Position numbers and translations under genes: made by a program
NCBI RefSeq assembly: GCF_025660475.1
Contig: NZ_JAOUSF010000002.1
Location: 248,001-312,000, forward strand
Reading direction: 5' to 3'
DNA from: Perspicuibacillus lycopersici
GTDB taxonomy: Bacteria; Bacillota; Bacilli; Bacillales; Caldibacillaceae
Length of the DNA: 64,000 nt
The notes under the pieces: generated by a model
What the model was told of the DNA's origin: nothing
Databases searched by the model: none
What the model saw: only the letters and a program-made list of their open reading frames with translations
Shown here: positions 1 to 8,058 of the stretch, piece after piece
Layout: every line of letters begins with the position of its first letter
Position numbering within the stretch: the stretch's first letter is position 1

Positions 1-1
1 A

Positions 2-94
2 TTTAAATACTTCATGTATTCACCTTCTGATTTGAAATTGTTGAATGAAATTGTTTGGAGTAGTAAAAACGAAGAAATTGATTTGGAAAATTAA
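2..94 (+). CDS. C-terminal end of an unidentified protein (truncated by window edge)
   Basis: The frame is open from base 2 and ends at TAA 92-94, giving 30 residues with a balanced composition (YSPSDLKLLNEIV then an acidic end SKNEEIDLEN). A rho-independent terminator on the same strand follows at 178-212, as expected for a real gene end. The start lies outside the window. I do not recognise the family; the fragment is too short to assign. Confidence 0.42.
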   Translation, partial: FKYFMYSPSDLKLLNEIVWSSKNEEIDLEN

Positions 95-177
95 TTTCTA
101 AAGTATTCTTATCCTTTGTTTATTCTATGTATATTATTTCGTTAATTTTCAAGAGCAGTAGGCTCAGGAAATGGAAT

Positions 178-212
178 TGGCCGCTTCTAAATTTTTTCAA
201 GCGGCCATTTTT
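178..212 (+). terminator. Rho-independent terminator after the left-edge gene
   Basis: Nine-base stem TGGCCGCTT / AAGCGGCCA with a 12-base loop, followed by a run of five T on the + strand. Confidence 0.7.
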
Positions 213-249
213 CGAATAATTTACGCTCACTTCTATTCACTAAGTTCTT

Positions 250-1854
250 TTACCAAACAGCAATAGAGCCATCGGTGCGCGACTCTGTTCCGCCGACTAA
301 AACCCCAGTTTCTGGATTTCGCAAAATGATTTGCCCCCGTCCGAAAGCACCAGTATCTAATGCAATCTGTACTTGATGTCCCCTTCTAGCTAAGCTTTGT
401 GCAATCGCCGTCGGGAAGTTCGGTTCTACAATAACCTTTTTATCTCCCATCCATTGCCATCGTGGTGCATCTAACGCAGCCTGTGGGTTTAACCCAAAGT
501 TAAGCAAATTCATCACAACTTGCATATGACCTTGTGGTTGCATATACCCACCCATGACTCCAAACGGACCAATTGCTTCTGTTCCCTTTGTTAAAAAGCC
601 AGGAATGATAGTATGATACGTTCTTTTCCCACCTTGTAGGGCATTGACGTGGTTAGGGTCCAAGGAGAAATCCGCTCCACGGTTTTGCATCGCAATCCCC
701 GTTCCCGGGATGACGATTCCTGAACCAAATCCCATATAATTACTTTGGATGTAGGAAACCATATTCCCTTCTCCATCGGCTGTCGCTAAATAAACCGTTC
801 CGCTTTGCTTTGGCTCAAATGATGACGGCTCAATGGCAAGCTCCCCAATTTGCGCACGGCGTTGCATAGCGTATTCCTCCGAAAGCAACTCGCTTATTGT
901 TGTTTCCATCTTGTTCGGATCCGTAATATAGGCTTTTCCATCTGTTAATGCTAATTTCAATGCTTCAATTTGCTTATGATATGTATCGACCTCATCTTTT
1001 CCAGTAAAAGAAAATCCTTTCGCAATATTTAAAGCCATTAGTGCAACAATTCCTTGGCCATTTGGTGGAATTTCCCAAACCTTATAGCCATTATATTCAA
1101 TACTAATTGGATCAACCCATTCTGGCTCGAAGGAGGCTAAATCTTCTTCCGTTAAAAATCCATCGTTCTTTTTAAAAAATGTCGCAATCTTATTAGCAAT
1201 TGGACCGCGATAGAAGCTTTCCGCATTGGTTTTGGCAATTTCCTCTAATGTTGTTGCATGACCTTCCGATTTCCATACCTCACCTATTTTCGGGGCGTTT
1301 CCACTTGGTGCAAAGGTTTCAAACCAATACTGATATTCATCTGTTTTGTAAATTTCTTTATAGCGATTGAATGCAGAGCCCCAATATTTTCCTAACGTTG
1401 GACTTAATGGATAGCCTTCCCGTGCATAGGCTATTGCTGGCTGCAATACTTCTGTCAACGGAAGTCGACCAAATCGTTTAGATAGTGTCGCCCAAGCCCC
1501 AGGTATTCCTGGTACGGTAACTGGGATTAGCCCATGTACTGGCATTTTTTCATGTCCTCGCGCCTTCACTGCGTCAATCGATAGCGATTTTGGTGCTGGT
1601 CCACTACTATTGAGGCCGAACATTTCCCCTTGTAACCAAACGATGGCAAATGCATCTCCGCCAATTCCATTGGAGGTTGGTTCTACAACTGTTAATGCAG
1701 CCGCAGTTGCAATCGCTGCATCAACTGCATTCCCACCTTTTTTCAAAATTTCCAATCCCGCTTGCGAGGCTAATGGCTGTGAGGTTGCAACCATTCCTTT
1801 ATTACTAAAAACAGCAGTACGTAGTGATGCATACGGATAATGTAAAAAATCCAA
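250..1854 (-). CDS. Gamma-glutamyltransferase-like N-terminal nucleophile hydrolase (YwrD type)
   Basis: The 534-residue protein spans the gamma-glutamyltranspeptidase fold. The N-terminal part has GGNAVDAA (40-47) and NGIGGDAF (62-69). The autoprocessing Thr is likely T353, in SGTVYLATAD, where the precursor would be cut into two subunits. The GVMGGYMQPQGH block (432-443) is the small-subunit glycine-rich region. No signal peptide is visible, so unlike secreted Ggt it is probably cytosolic, as in the B. subtilis YwrD group. The family hydrolyses or transfers gamma-glutamyl groups from glutathione-like substrates; the substrate here is unknown. It is monocistronic. In B. subtilis, secA follows hpf, so this gene marks a synteny break. 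Confidence 0.85.
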   Translation of the reverse strand: MDFLHYPYASLRTAVFSNKGMVATSQPLASQAGLEILKKGGNAVDAAIATAAALTVVEPTSNGIGGDAFAIVWLQGEMFGLNSSGPAPKSLSIDAVKARGHEKMPVHGLIPVTVPGIPGAWATLSKRFGRLPLTEVLQPAIAYAREGYPLSPTLGKYWGSAFNRYKEIYKTDEYQYWFETFAPSGNAPKIGEVWKSEGHATTLEEIAKTNAESFYRGPIANKIATFFKKNDGFLTEEDLASFEPEWVDPISIEYNGYKVWEIPPNGQGIVALMALNIAKGFSFTGKDEVDTYHKQIEALKLALTDGKAYITDPNKMETTISELLSEEYAMQRRAQIGELAIEPSSFEPKQSGTVYLATADGEGNMVSYIQSNYMGFGSGIVIPGTGIAMQNRGADFSLDPNHVNALQGGKRTYHTIIPGFLTKGTEAIGPFGVMGGYMQPQGHMQVVMNLLNFGLNPQAALDAPRWQWMGDKKVIVEPNFPTAIAQSLARRGHQVQIALDTGAFGRGQIILRNPETGVLVGGTESRTDGSIAVW

Positions 1855-2136
1855 TACGATTCTCCCCTTCCCATTATAAAATGCAAAAAGCAGTAATATG
1901 AGCGAAAATTTAAGAAAACAAATATTATCCTATATATTTATATATTAATTGAATCTATGAAAGATTTTTATTTTTCTATTATAATAATGATTGTTTGAAA
2001 AATCTAGTTTAATAAAAAGGTAGCGATATGGAGAAACCTTTTTATTAAATACCTGGTCCTCGTATTGAAATTTCCTATTTGTATTCCGTCCGCTGGTTTT
2101 TATATTGTTACGGAAGTAATGAAAGCAGCGATCGTA

Positions 2137-2166
2137 AAAAAGATGGTATGTATGCCATCTTTTTTG
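2137..2166. terminator. Symmetric hairpin with A- and T-runs
   Basis: AAAAGATGGT / GCCATCTTTT hairpin flanked by A on the left and T on the right, so it could work on either strand. It lies between hpf and the gamma-glutamyltransferase gene. Nothing else is apparent in 1855-2233 apart from this hairpin and the hpf terminator. Confidence 0.5.
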
Positions 2167-2195
2167 AGTAAAAAAATTGTAACCAACATGAAAAT

Positions 2196-2221
2196 TCCCG
2201 CAGTCAATGAAGACTGCGGGA
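2196..2221 (-). terminator. Terminator of hpf
   Basis: TCCCGCAGTC / GACTGCGGGA, a ten-base stem, followed on the minus strand by AATTTT. It begins 13 bases past the hpf stop. Confidence 0.75.
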
Positions 2222-2233
2222 TATTATTTGTCT

Positions 2234-2779
2234 TTAAATAGTTTCGATTAAACCGTAGCGACCATCTTTTCTACGGTACACAATATTGGTAGTGTTTGTA
2301 TCGGCATCTGTATAAATAAAGAAGTTATGTCCTAACAAATTCATTTGTAATACAGCTTCTTCACTATCCATTGGCTTCAGGTCAAAACGTTTCATACGAA
2401 CAATTTCCATATCGTTTTCTGTTTCTTCCTCTTTGTTAGCAGCTGCACCATTTACAAATAAATCCTTCGTTCCAATTTCACGAGATTTCCGATTTACTTT
2501 TGTTTTATGTTTACGGATTTGCCTTTCCAACTTATCAGTAATTAAATCAATACTTGCATACATATCAGTATTTACTTCTTCTGCCCGAAGTACGAAGCTT
2601 GGAAGTACAATAGTCACTTCGACTTTCGCTTTTTTGTCATTGTAAACCTTCAAATTCACGTTTACATTTGTATTTGGAGTTTCTGTAAAATACTTTTCTA
2701 ACTTAGTGATTTTCTTCTCTGCATACTCCCGTAATGCTGGAGTTACCTCAATGTTTTCACCGCGTACGTTAAATTTCAT
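2234..2779 (-). CDS. hpf: Ribosome hibernation promoting factor, long form
   Basis: 181 residues, the length of the long HPF (YvyD). Residues 1-95 form the S30AE/YfiA fold that binds the 30S decoding centre (starts MKFNVRGENIEVTPALREY). A variable acidic linker follows, and residues 125-181 are the dimerisation domain (FDLKPMDSEEA, FFIYTDADT, VVYRRKDG-like end). The long form pairs 70S ribosomes into inactive 100S dimers in stationary phase. The start has a strong SD (AAAGGAGGAG). The position next to fliT is the usual Bacillus one. The gene has its own upstream promoter region with a SigH-like element and Spo0A-like boxes, suggesting starvation/early-sporulation control, in line with SigH/SigB control of yvyD in B. 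subtilis. Confidence 0.95.
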   Translation of the reverse strand: MKFNVRGENIEVTPALREYAEKKITKLEKYFTETPNTNVNVNLKVYNDKKAKVEVTIVLPSFVLRAEEVNTDMYASIDLITDKLERQIRKHKTKVNRKSREIGTKDLFVNGAAANKEEETENDMEIVRMKRFDLKPMDSEEAVLQMNLLGHNFFIYTDADTNTTNIVYRRKDGRYGLIETI

Positions 2780-2815
2780 ACGTAAACTCCTCCTTTATAA
2801 AAGCTATACTTATAA

Positions 2816-2843
2816 TTTCGCCAACAAGTGGACGATTTCCTCC
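2816..2843 (-). promoter_or_regulatory. SigH-like promoter of hpf
   Basis: On the minus strand, GGAGGAAAT (2835-2843) matches the RnAGGAwWW -35 consensus. After 12 bases, GGCGAAA (2816-2822) matches RnnGAAT with one mismatch. It lies about 40 bases upstream of the start codon. Inference from consensus only. Confidence 0.5.
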
Positions 2844-2859
2844 TTTTGTACTAAAAAAA

Positions 2860-2884
2860 TTTGTCGAATAATATTTTTCGACAT
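2860..2884. promoter_or_regulatory. Inverted pair of Spo0A-box-like sequences upstream of hpf
   Basis: TTTGTCGAA at 2860-2868 matches the 0A box, and TTCGACA at 2877-2883 is the inverted copy, separated by eight bases. The pair sits just upstream of the proposed SigH -35. It could be a Spo0A site or simply a perfect palindrome for another factor. Confidence 0.4.
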
Positions 2885-2975
2885 CATTTTGTCACAAGTT
2901 CCTGGTGATTCCTATGTATGTGTAAGTATTCTCCGAGTTTCATTATATGAAGTTTCTATTGAAATTAGAATGCAT

Positions 2976-3009
2976 GAAAAAAGAGTCACCAATTATTTTG
3001 GGACTCTTC
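2976..3009 (-). terminator. Terminator of the flaG-fliD-fliS-fliT operon
   Basis: Minus-strand stem AAGAGTC / GACTCTT followed by TTTT, about 10 bases after the fliT stop. It separates the flagellar operon from hpf. Confidence 0.7.
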
Positions 3010-3019
3010 TACCACGTTA

Positions 3020-3364
3020 TTATTTTCGTTTATCATAAAAATATCCATCTGTTTGTATAGATTGATACGGATTTATATATTGTTTTCCAGATTGCTTACG
3101 CTTTTGCAGTTGACGTAAGTCGGTTTGAATTATTTGCTTTTGCTTCGTTAACAGCTGAATTAGTGTTTCGTTTAATGAAAGGATTTGCTTGCCTAATTTT
3201 TGCTCTTCTTCGGAAAAAGGAGGAACCATTTGCTTCGCATGCTCATCCCGCTTATTTAGGAGTAATTGAATATCGTGCAGTTGATTATCACGATCTTGTG
3301 TATCCTCTTCTAATCGTTGAATTAGCTCTGTCGTTACTAAATAAAAATCATTCAACGAGCTCAT
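3020..3364 (-). CDS. fliT: Flagellar export chaperone FliT-like protein
   Basis: 114 residues, mostly charged amphipathic helices (RLEEDTQDRDNQLHDIQLLLNKRDEH, then KQKQIIQTDLRQLQKRK). This is the helical-bundle pattern of FliT chaperones, which hold the filament cap protein FliD before type III export. Sequence conservation in this family is weak, so the call rests heavily on position: last gene after fliD and fliS, with its start codon overlapping the fliS stop (ATGA arrangement at 3364). It probably works on FliD from the same operon in the cytoplasm. Confidence 0.8.
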   Translation of the reverse strand: MSSLNDFYLVTTELIQRLEEDTQDRDNQLHDIQLLLNKRDEHAKQMVPPFSEEEQKLGKQILSLNETLIQLLTKQKQIIQTDLRQLQKRKQSGKQYINPYQSIQTDGYFYDKRK

Positions 3365-3765
3365 TAAATTTGACCACCTTGGCCATATCGCTGTCTACGA
3401 TTCACTTGAATTACTTCCTTCCATGTATCACGAAATTCTGTCACAATGCCTTCTGCATCGGTTAGTGCATGGATGTCATTTTTAATATTTGCTTCGATTA
3501 ATTGTCGCCGAACAAAATCATATAGTGCCATCATTTGTTTGGAAATTTCAAAATCCATATTCAAAGTCGCCATAAGCTCACTAATGATATTTTGTGCTTT
3601 TTGCAAATTACTATTTTTTTCTGGGATGTTTCCCGCTTGAATAGCATGCTTTGCTAGATTAATAAATTTTAAGCAACCATTATATAACATTAACGTTAAT
3701 TCCCCTGGACTTGCTGTCGTTACGGAGTTTTGTTTATATGCTTGATATGGATTATTAATTGCCAT
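3364..3765 (-). CDS. fliS: Flagellin export chaperone FliS
   Basis: 133 residues with the FliS signature near the N-terminus (NPYQAYKQNSVTTASPGELTLMLYNGCLKFI) and the conserved helix around MALYDFVRRQLIEAN. FliS binds the C-terminal D0 helix of flagellin and prevents premature polymerisation; in Bacillus it also frees FliW. I chose ATG at 3765 rather than the TTG two codons upstream because AGGGG lies seven bases before the ATG but only two before the TTG. Overlaps fliT by one base (ATGA), so the two are translationally coupled. Confidence 0.93.
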   Translation of the reverse strand: MAINNPYQAYKQNSVTTASPGELTLMLYNGCLKFINLAKHAIQAGNIPEKNSNLQKAQNIISELMATLNMDFEISKQMMALYDFVRRQLIEANIKNDIHALTDAEGIVTEFRDTWKEVIQVNRRQRYGQGGQI

Positions 3766-3831
3766 GTTCAATCCCCTGCCTTATTTACTAGTTGGTTCCT
3801 ATATTCTACCTGCTACTTGTGACACTATCGT

Positions 3832-5907
3832 TTAATAAGTGAATAAGGATGATATATATGTTGATTGAGAATTTGCCTGCTGAATTGCTTTTTCCATTGC
3901 CGTAAACTGTGCATAATAGCGAGTTTCTAACATTGTTAACCGTTCTTGGAAAGTTTCCATTCGGTCATCTAATGTATCTAACTCTCTACCAATTGCGAAA
4001 TTGGAATTAGTTGACAAGGTGCTTCCTGCACGATTTTTTAATTGATCCATCGTTTGTGTCACACGATCGGATAGACGGAGCATGATTCCTTTGCTGCTAT
4101 CCGTTGAACCAGTGCCACTGAATAGTGCCTCAATTGATTCCGGATCCTTTTCGATTGCGGCTTTTAATTTATTTTCATCAATCGTTAGTTTCGCGCTTTT
4201 GTAATCAGCTGTTGTTGTTATCCCAATGGAAGACAATGTTCGCATTGCCGGGTCAATCCCGTCTTGGCTTACTGGAGAATAAACGGCTGCACGTACGGAA
4301 TTAATAAAGCCAGATAAAATCGAATCATTCTTAAGTAAACCACTCTTTGCTTTTTCTTCCCATTGTTCTTGTTGTTTATCTGTAAGCTTTTCACGATCAT
4401 CGTCCGTCAATGGCAAGTAATCACTATATTTCTCTTCCGAAAGCTTTCCTTGAAGCTTTTCAACAATCTCATTATATTTATCTACAAAGCTCTTAATATT
4501 TTCGAATAGTTTATCATTATCTCCACTAACATTTACGGTAATATTTTCACCTGGTGCTGTCGTACTCTTTAAGGTGAGTGTTACCCCATTCATGGTAAAT
4601 GTATTAGAGGTTCGCTCCGTTTCTAATCCATTGATTGTAAAGGTCGCGTTTTGTCCACCTTGCTCTGTTACACCGGAAAAACCAAGAACATTATTTAGAA
4701 AATTACCAGAGGTCGTGATTTCTTCTCCGGTTTCATTAAAATTCCCAGTCTCTTTTCGAGAGATAGTGACCTTATCTGAATAGGAGTCATAAAACATCGT
4801 TACCCCTGCATCACTATTGTTGACTTTAGACATAACCGTATTTAATGATGCACTTCCAGAAATCAAGAACTTTTCATCTACCTGTCCAGTCGATGTTTGG
4901 GTAGTTAATCCAAAGGAAAAATAATTTTCTTTAGATGCTATTTGAATATCTACTTTTGGTTTTTCATCGCTAGATCCTGAGGCAGCAGCGGCATCCTTTA
5001 CTAAATTACGGAAAGTATCATTAAACGTAATTTTTCCGGATGCATAATCAATTGTACCAACTGCTGTTCCTGAACTATCCACGAGGTTACTTCCATTGGC
5101 AGAATATTGCTGGCCATTCATGGTTAGATTAACACTACCTTCAACCAATGCACCGCCAATCGACAACTCGGTTATATCCTCATTAATCGATTTCGTTTGG
5201 ATGTTTTGATTTGCGACATAATCTACTTTAATACTGCTATTAATCGCTAAATCATTTTTAAAGGTAAGTTTCCCGGTTGAAGCATCCACCAATACTTGGT
5301 TATCTGCTAGCCCCCCAGCAGGTTCGCTAGTTACCACTTCATAGCTAGTTCCATTAACCTTGACTGCCATATTTTCCACGTCGACAATCGAAGTACCTGA
5401 AGCAAGTCCAATTGTTTGCTCTTTTCCTGCCTGTGTCACTGAAATCGTAGTTGATTTTACACTGCCTTCCTTCCAATCAAAGCTTGTGCCACCTGCTGCA
5501 AAAGAATCCTTAATCGAATAAAGAGCTTTTGTTGGATCAATTTTTTCAGTACTATTAGCTGAAATAGTTCCGTTATTTACTTTCGATGCTGCCGTAGCGA
5601 GCTGTGTGACATTAGAAATGGAGTAAGATCCTTGACCTGCACCACTTGTTGCCGTAGAAGTCACTTTATCTTCATTACTGCTTCCAGTGTTTCGCGTTTG
5701 GTAAAAGGAACTTAAACTCATATTCGTAAGCTCTGTACGGAAGTTGAGCAATAAGGTGTTCATTTCACGGTAACTATCCCGCTGCCATTCGAGTATTTGT
5801 TTATCTTGTTTCATTCGATTTAATGGAATACTTTCGGCTTTCATCATATTTTCTACGATTTCGTCAATGTTCATCCCACTTGCTAATCCGGTAACACGCA
5901 TGACCAT
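3832..5907 (-). CDS. fliD: Flagellar filament cap protein FliD (large variant)
   Basis: The N-terminus (TGLASGMNIDEIVENMMKAE) is the FliD_N domain, and the C-terminus (roughly 430-680) is FliD_C, with NRAGSTLSTNSNFAIGRELDTLDDRMETFQERL-type coiled coil and the terminal YISSLFTY helix. FliD pentamers cap the growing filament and fold incoming flagellin. At 691 residues it is about 190 longer than B. subtilis FliD (about 500). The extra length is in the Ser/Thr/Gly-rich middle (about 110-400), which would form outward-facing cap domains and fits surface variation or adhesion. Second gene of the SigD-type flaG operon. Confidence 0.93.
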   Translation of the reverse strand: MVMRVTGLASGMNIDEIVENMMKAESIPLNRMKQDKQILEWQRDSYREMNTLLLNFRTELTNMSLSSFYQTRNTGSSNEDKVTSTATSGAGQGSYSISNVTQLATAASKVNNGTISANSTEKIDPTKALYSIKDSFAAGGTSFDWKEGSVKSTTISVTQAGKEQTIGLASGTSIVDVENMAVKVNGTSYEVVTSEPAGGLADNQVLVDASTGKLTFKNDLAINSSIKVDYVANQNIQTKSINEDITELSIGGALVEGSVNLTMNGQQYSANGSNLVDSSGTAVGTIDYASGKITFNDTFRNLVKDAAAASGSSDEKPKVDIQIASKENYFSFGLTTQTSTGQVDEKFLISGSASLNTVMSKVNNSDAGVTMFYDSYSDKVTISRKETGNFNETGEEITTSGNFLNNVLGFSGVTEQGGQNATFTINGLETERTSNTFTMNGVTLTLKSTTAPGENITVNVSGDNDKLFENIKSFVDKYNEIVEKLQGKLSEEKYSDYLPLTDDDREKLTDKQQEQWEEKAKSGLLKNDSILSGFINSVRAAVYSPVSQDGIDPAMRTLSSIGITTTADYKSAKLTIDENKLKAAIEKDPESIEALFSGTGSTDSSKGIMLRLSDRVTQTMDQLKNRAGSTLSTNSNFAIGRELDTLDDRMETFQERLTMLETRYYAQFTAMEKAIQQANSQSTYISSLFTY

Positions 5908-5958
5908 TTGTAGTCACTTCCTCTCCTCTATAGCATGTTTTTTCTTTTAGCTCACGTT

Positions 5959-6351
5959 TCATACTCTTGTATCAATTTCCAATCCCATGTTTTCTCTCAT
6001 GGCTGCGTAATAATCGAGCATTTTTTTTGGTGGAATTTCTTTTATCGTTTCTTTCGTTTCATCGTCGATAACTTTTACATAGTACCTATCGAGATCCTCA
6101 TGAATTTCGAATTTTAAGGATGTGTTATCATGGATTAATTTTTCATTTATTTTTTTTACGATATCCTGTATTTGTTTTTCATGTATTGCTTTATCCTTTT
6201 TTTCTTCCGCTTTCGTTAAGCCACTATTTGTTGCTTTTTCCCCATGGTTTATTGTAGCCTGTACATTTGATTGAACTGAATTATCTCCGGTCTTTGTCCC
6301 ATTTATGCTCGTTGCTATGACATGCTGTCGGGAAGGAATCTTGTCTATCAT
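5959..6351 (-). CDS. flaG: FlaG family flagellar protein
   Basis: 130 residues. The C-terminal 70 residues carry the FlaG domain (NTSLKFEIHEDLDRYYVKVIDDETKETIKEIPPKK, then LDYYAAMRENMGLEID). The N-terminal half is polar and likely disordered. FlaG proteins influence filament length or stability. First gene of the operon flaG-fliD-fliS-fliT; the SigD-like promoter 60 bases upstream should drive it. Confidence 0.9.
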   Translation of the reverse strand: MIDKIPSRQHVIATSINGTKTGDNSVQSNVQATINHGEKATNSGLTKAEEKKDKAIHEKQIQDIVKKINEKLIHDNTSLKFEIHEDLDRYYVKVIDDETKETIKEIPPKKMLDYYAAMRENMGLEIDTRV

Positions 6352-6408
6352 AGGTTTTCCCCCTACATGTTTTCATTTTGTACATACGAATTTTTTTCTC
6401 TACCTTTT

Positions 6409-6435
6409 ATATCGGTTCCCATAATAATTTTTTTA
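6409..6435 (-). promoter_or_regulatory. SigD-type promoter of flaG operon
   Basis: Minus strand: TAAA (6432-6435), 15-base spacer, ACCGATAT (6409-6416). This matches the SigD consensus TAAA-N15-GCCGATAA closely. Confidence 0.8.
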
Positions 6436-6467
6436 ACCTTATAAGACGATAATCTGTAAATTTATAG

Positions 6468-6499
6468 AAAAAAACACATGAGATTTATTTCCCATGTGT
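6468..6499 (-). terminator. Terminator of the MFS transporter gene
   Basis: Minus-strand ACACATGGG...CTCATGTGT stem followed by a run of seven T. Confidence 0.75.
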
Positions 6500-6529
6500 G
6501 CTTTCATTCGTTCGAATAATTATATATGA

Positions 6530-7729
6530 TTAAACAAATTTATTTCTTCCGGCACTTGCTCCTAGAGCAGTGACAAGTATGGATACGAAAATTAATGTGC
6601 CAACTGGGATCGTCCATGCTTGCGTAATGTCATACAATGTACCAATGAGAATCGGACCGATAGCAGATAATAAATAGCCGATGGATTGCGCCATACCAGA
6701 TAGTGCAGATGCTTGTTTCGCATCTCTTGCTCGCATCCCTAAATAAGTTAACGATAGTGCAAAGCTACCGCTTAAAGATATTCCTATCAGGACAATGCTT
6801 AGCATCATGGCAAAGTAGCTTGTCCCAATAAGTAATCCACCATATCCGATGACTGCTAGTAAGCCCATAATAATTGCTAATGATTTTTGTGATTTCATTT
6901 TACCAGCAATAATTGGAACGATGAATCCTGCCGGTAGACCGATAAGCTGTGTAAAGGAAAGCATCCAGCCAGCTTGTGTGCTATTGAGTCCATTATTTTG
7001 TAAAATTGCTGGTAGCCAGGCAATCGTGACGTAATATAGTGTTGATTGAAAGCCCATGAATAATGCTACTTGCCAAGCCAATGCAGATTGCCATAGCTTT
7101 GTATCCTTTGCTTCCTCATGAATGACTGTGCTATTTGCGGATGGGCTAGTTTTTGCTAAATAAAACCAAATAATCAATGCGATAATAACGGGTATCATCC
7201 ATACAAGTAATGCAGTTTGCCAGCCATATCCCATTCCTACGGCGATTGGAATACTAATACCAGATGCGATTGCTGCAAAAACATTCATTGCAGTTGTGTA
7301 AACACTTGTCATCAGACCGACTTTGTCTGGGAATTTTTCTTTTACAATCCCTGGTAACAATACATTACATATTGCAATTCCGACACCGATTAGGATAGTA
7401 CCTGTAAATAATAAGGTAATATTGGATATAGAACGTACGGCAATACCGACAATAAGAAAGAATAAGCCTAATAATAGTGTTCGTTCGTTATGTAAGCGAC
7501 TGGCTAAGCTTGGCACTATCGGTGAGACGGCAGCAAAGGCAAGCAGTGGCAAGCTTGTTAACAATCCTGCACTCCATCCGGATAATCCAACAGCCGATTG
7601 AATTTCTCCTACCAATGGCCCGATGGATGTAATTGCTGGCCGCAGATTAAATGCTACCAACACAATACCGGCTATAAAAAACGAGAGATAATAAGATCTA
7701 TTTTTAATTTCTGACTTCTGTATTTCCAC
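6530..7729 (-). CDS. MFS transporter, CynX/NimT family
   Basis: About 399 residues with 12 hydrophobic segments. The FNLRPAITSIGPLVGEIQ block after the first helix is diagnostic of the CynX/NimT (cyanate/2-nitroimidazole) branch of the major facilitator superfamily. It is probably a drug/proton antiporter or small-anion porter in the cytoplasmic membrane. I prefer GTG at 7729 over the upstream TTG (7753): GGAG lies seven bases before the GTG, while the TTG has no ribosome site. It stands alone, divergent from the glycosyltransferase gene at 8059, and is followed by a strong terminator. Confidence 0.88.
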   Translation of the reverse strand: MEIQKSEIKNRSYYLSFFIAGIVLVAFNLRPAITSIGPLVGEIQSAVGLSGWSAGLLTSLPLLAFAAVSPIVPSLASRLHNERTLLLGLFFLIVGIAVRSISNITLLFTGTILIGVGIAICNVLLPGIVKEKFPDKVGLMTSVYTTAMNVFAAIASGISIPIAVGMGYGWQTALLVWMIPVIIALIIWFYLAKTSPSANSTVIHEEAKDTKLWQSALAWQVALFMGFQSTLYYVTIAWLPAILQNNGLNSTQAGWMLSFTQLIGLPAGFIVPIIAGKMKSQKSLAIIMGLLAVIGYGGLLIGTSYFAMMLSIVLIGISLSGSFALSLTYLGMRARDAKQASALSGMAQSIGYLLSAIGPILIGTLYDITQAWTIPVGTLIFVSILVTALGASAGRNKFV

Positions 7730-8058
7730 TAAGAAGCTCCTTTCGGTTAACAAGCAATTAAATGATGTTTGTCCTATGGGAAAGTATTCTTTAAAAATTC
7801 CTTTAAAACACCTTCAATACTATATCATAATAATAGTTATAGTTTATAGTATCCCTATAATTTCTATTCAATTAGTTATAACAAAAACATCCATCGTAAT
7901 TGATAGAAATGAAATTATTATTTAAGAAAAATCCTTTAAAATAGTATTATCTCACGGTAAAATGATAGAGTATAATTACAATAATAGTATTTTATCTAAA
8001 AAGTCAATAAAAGCAATAGGCAGATAAACTAATTAGAAAAAAGGAGAATTAATATATT

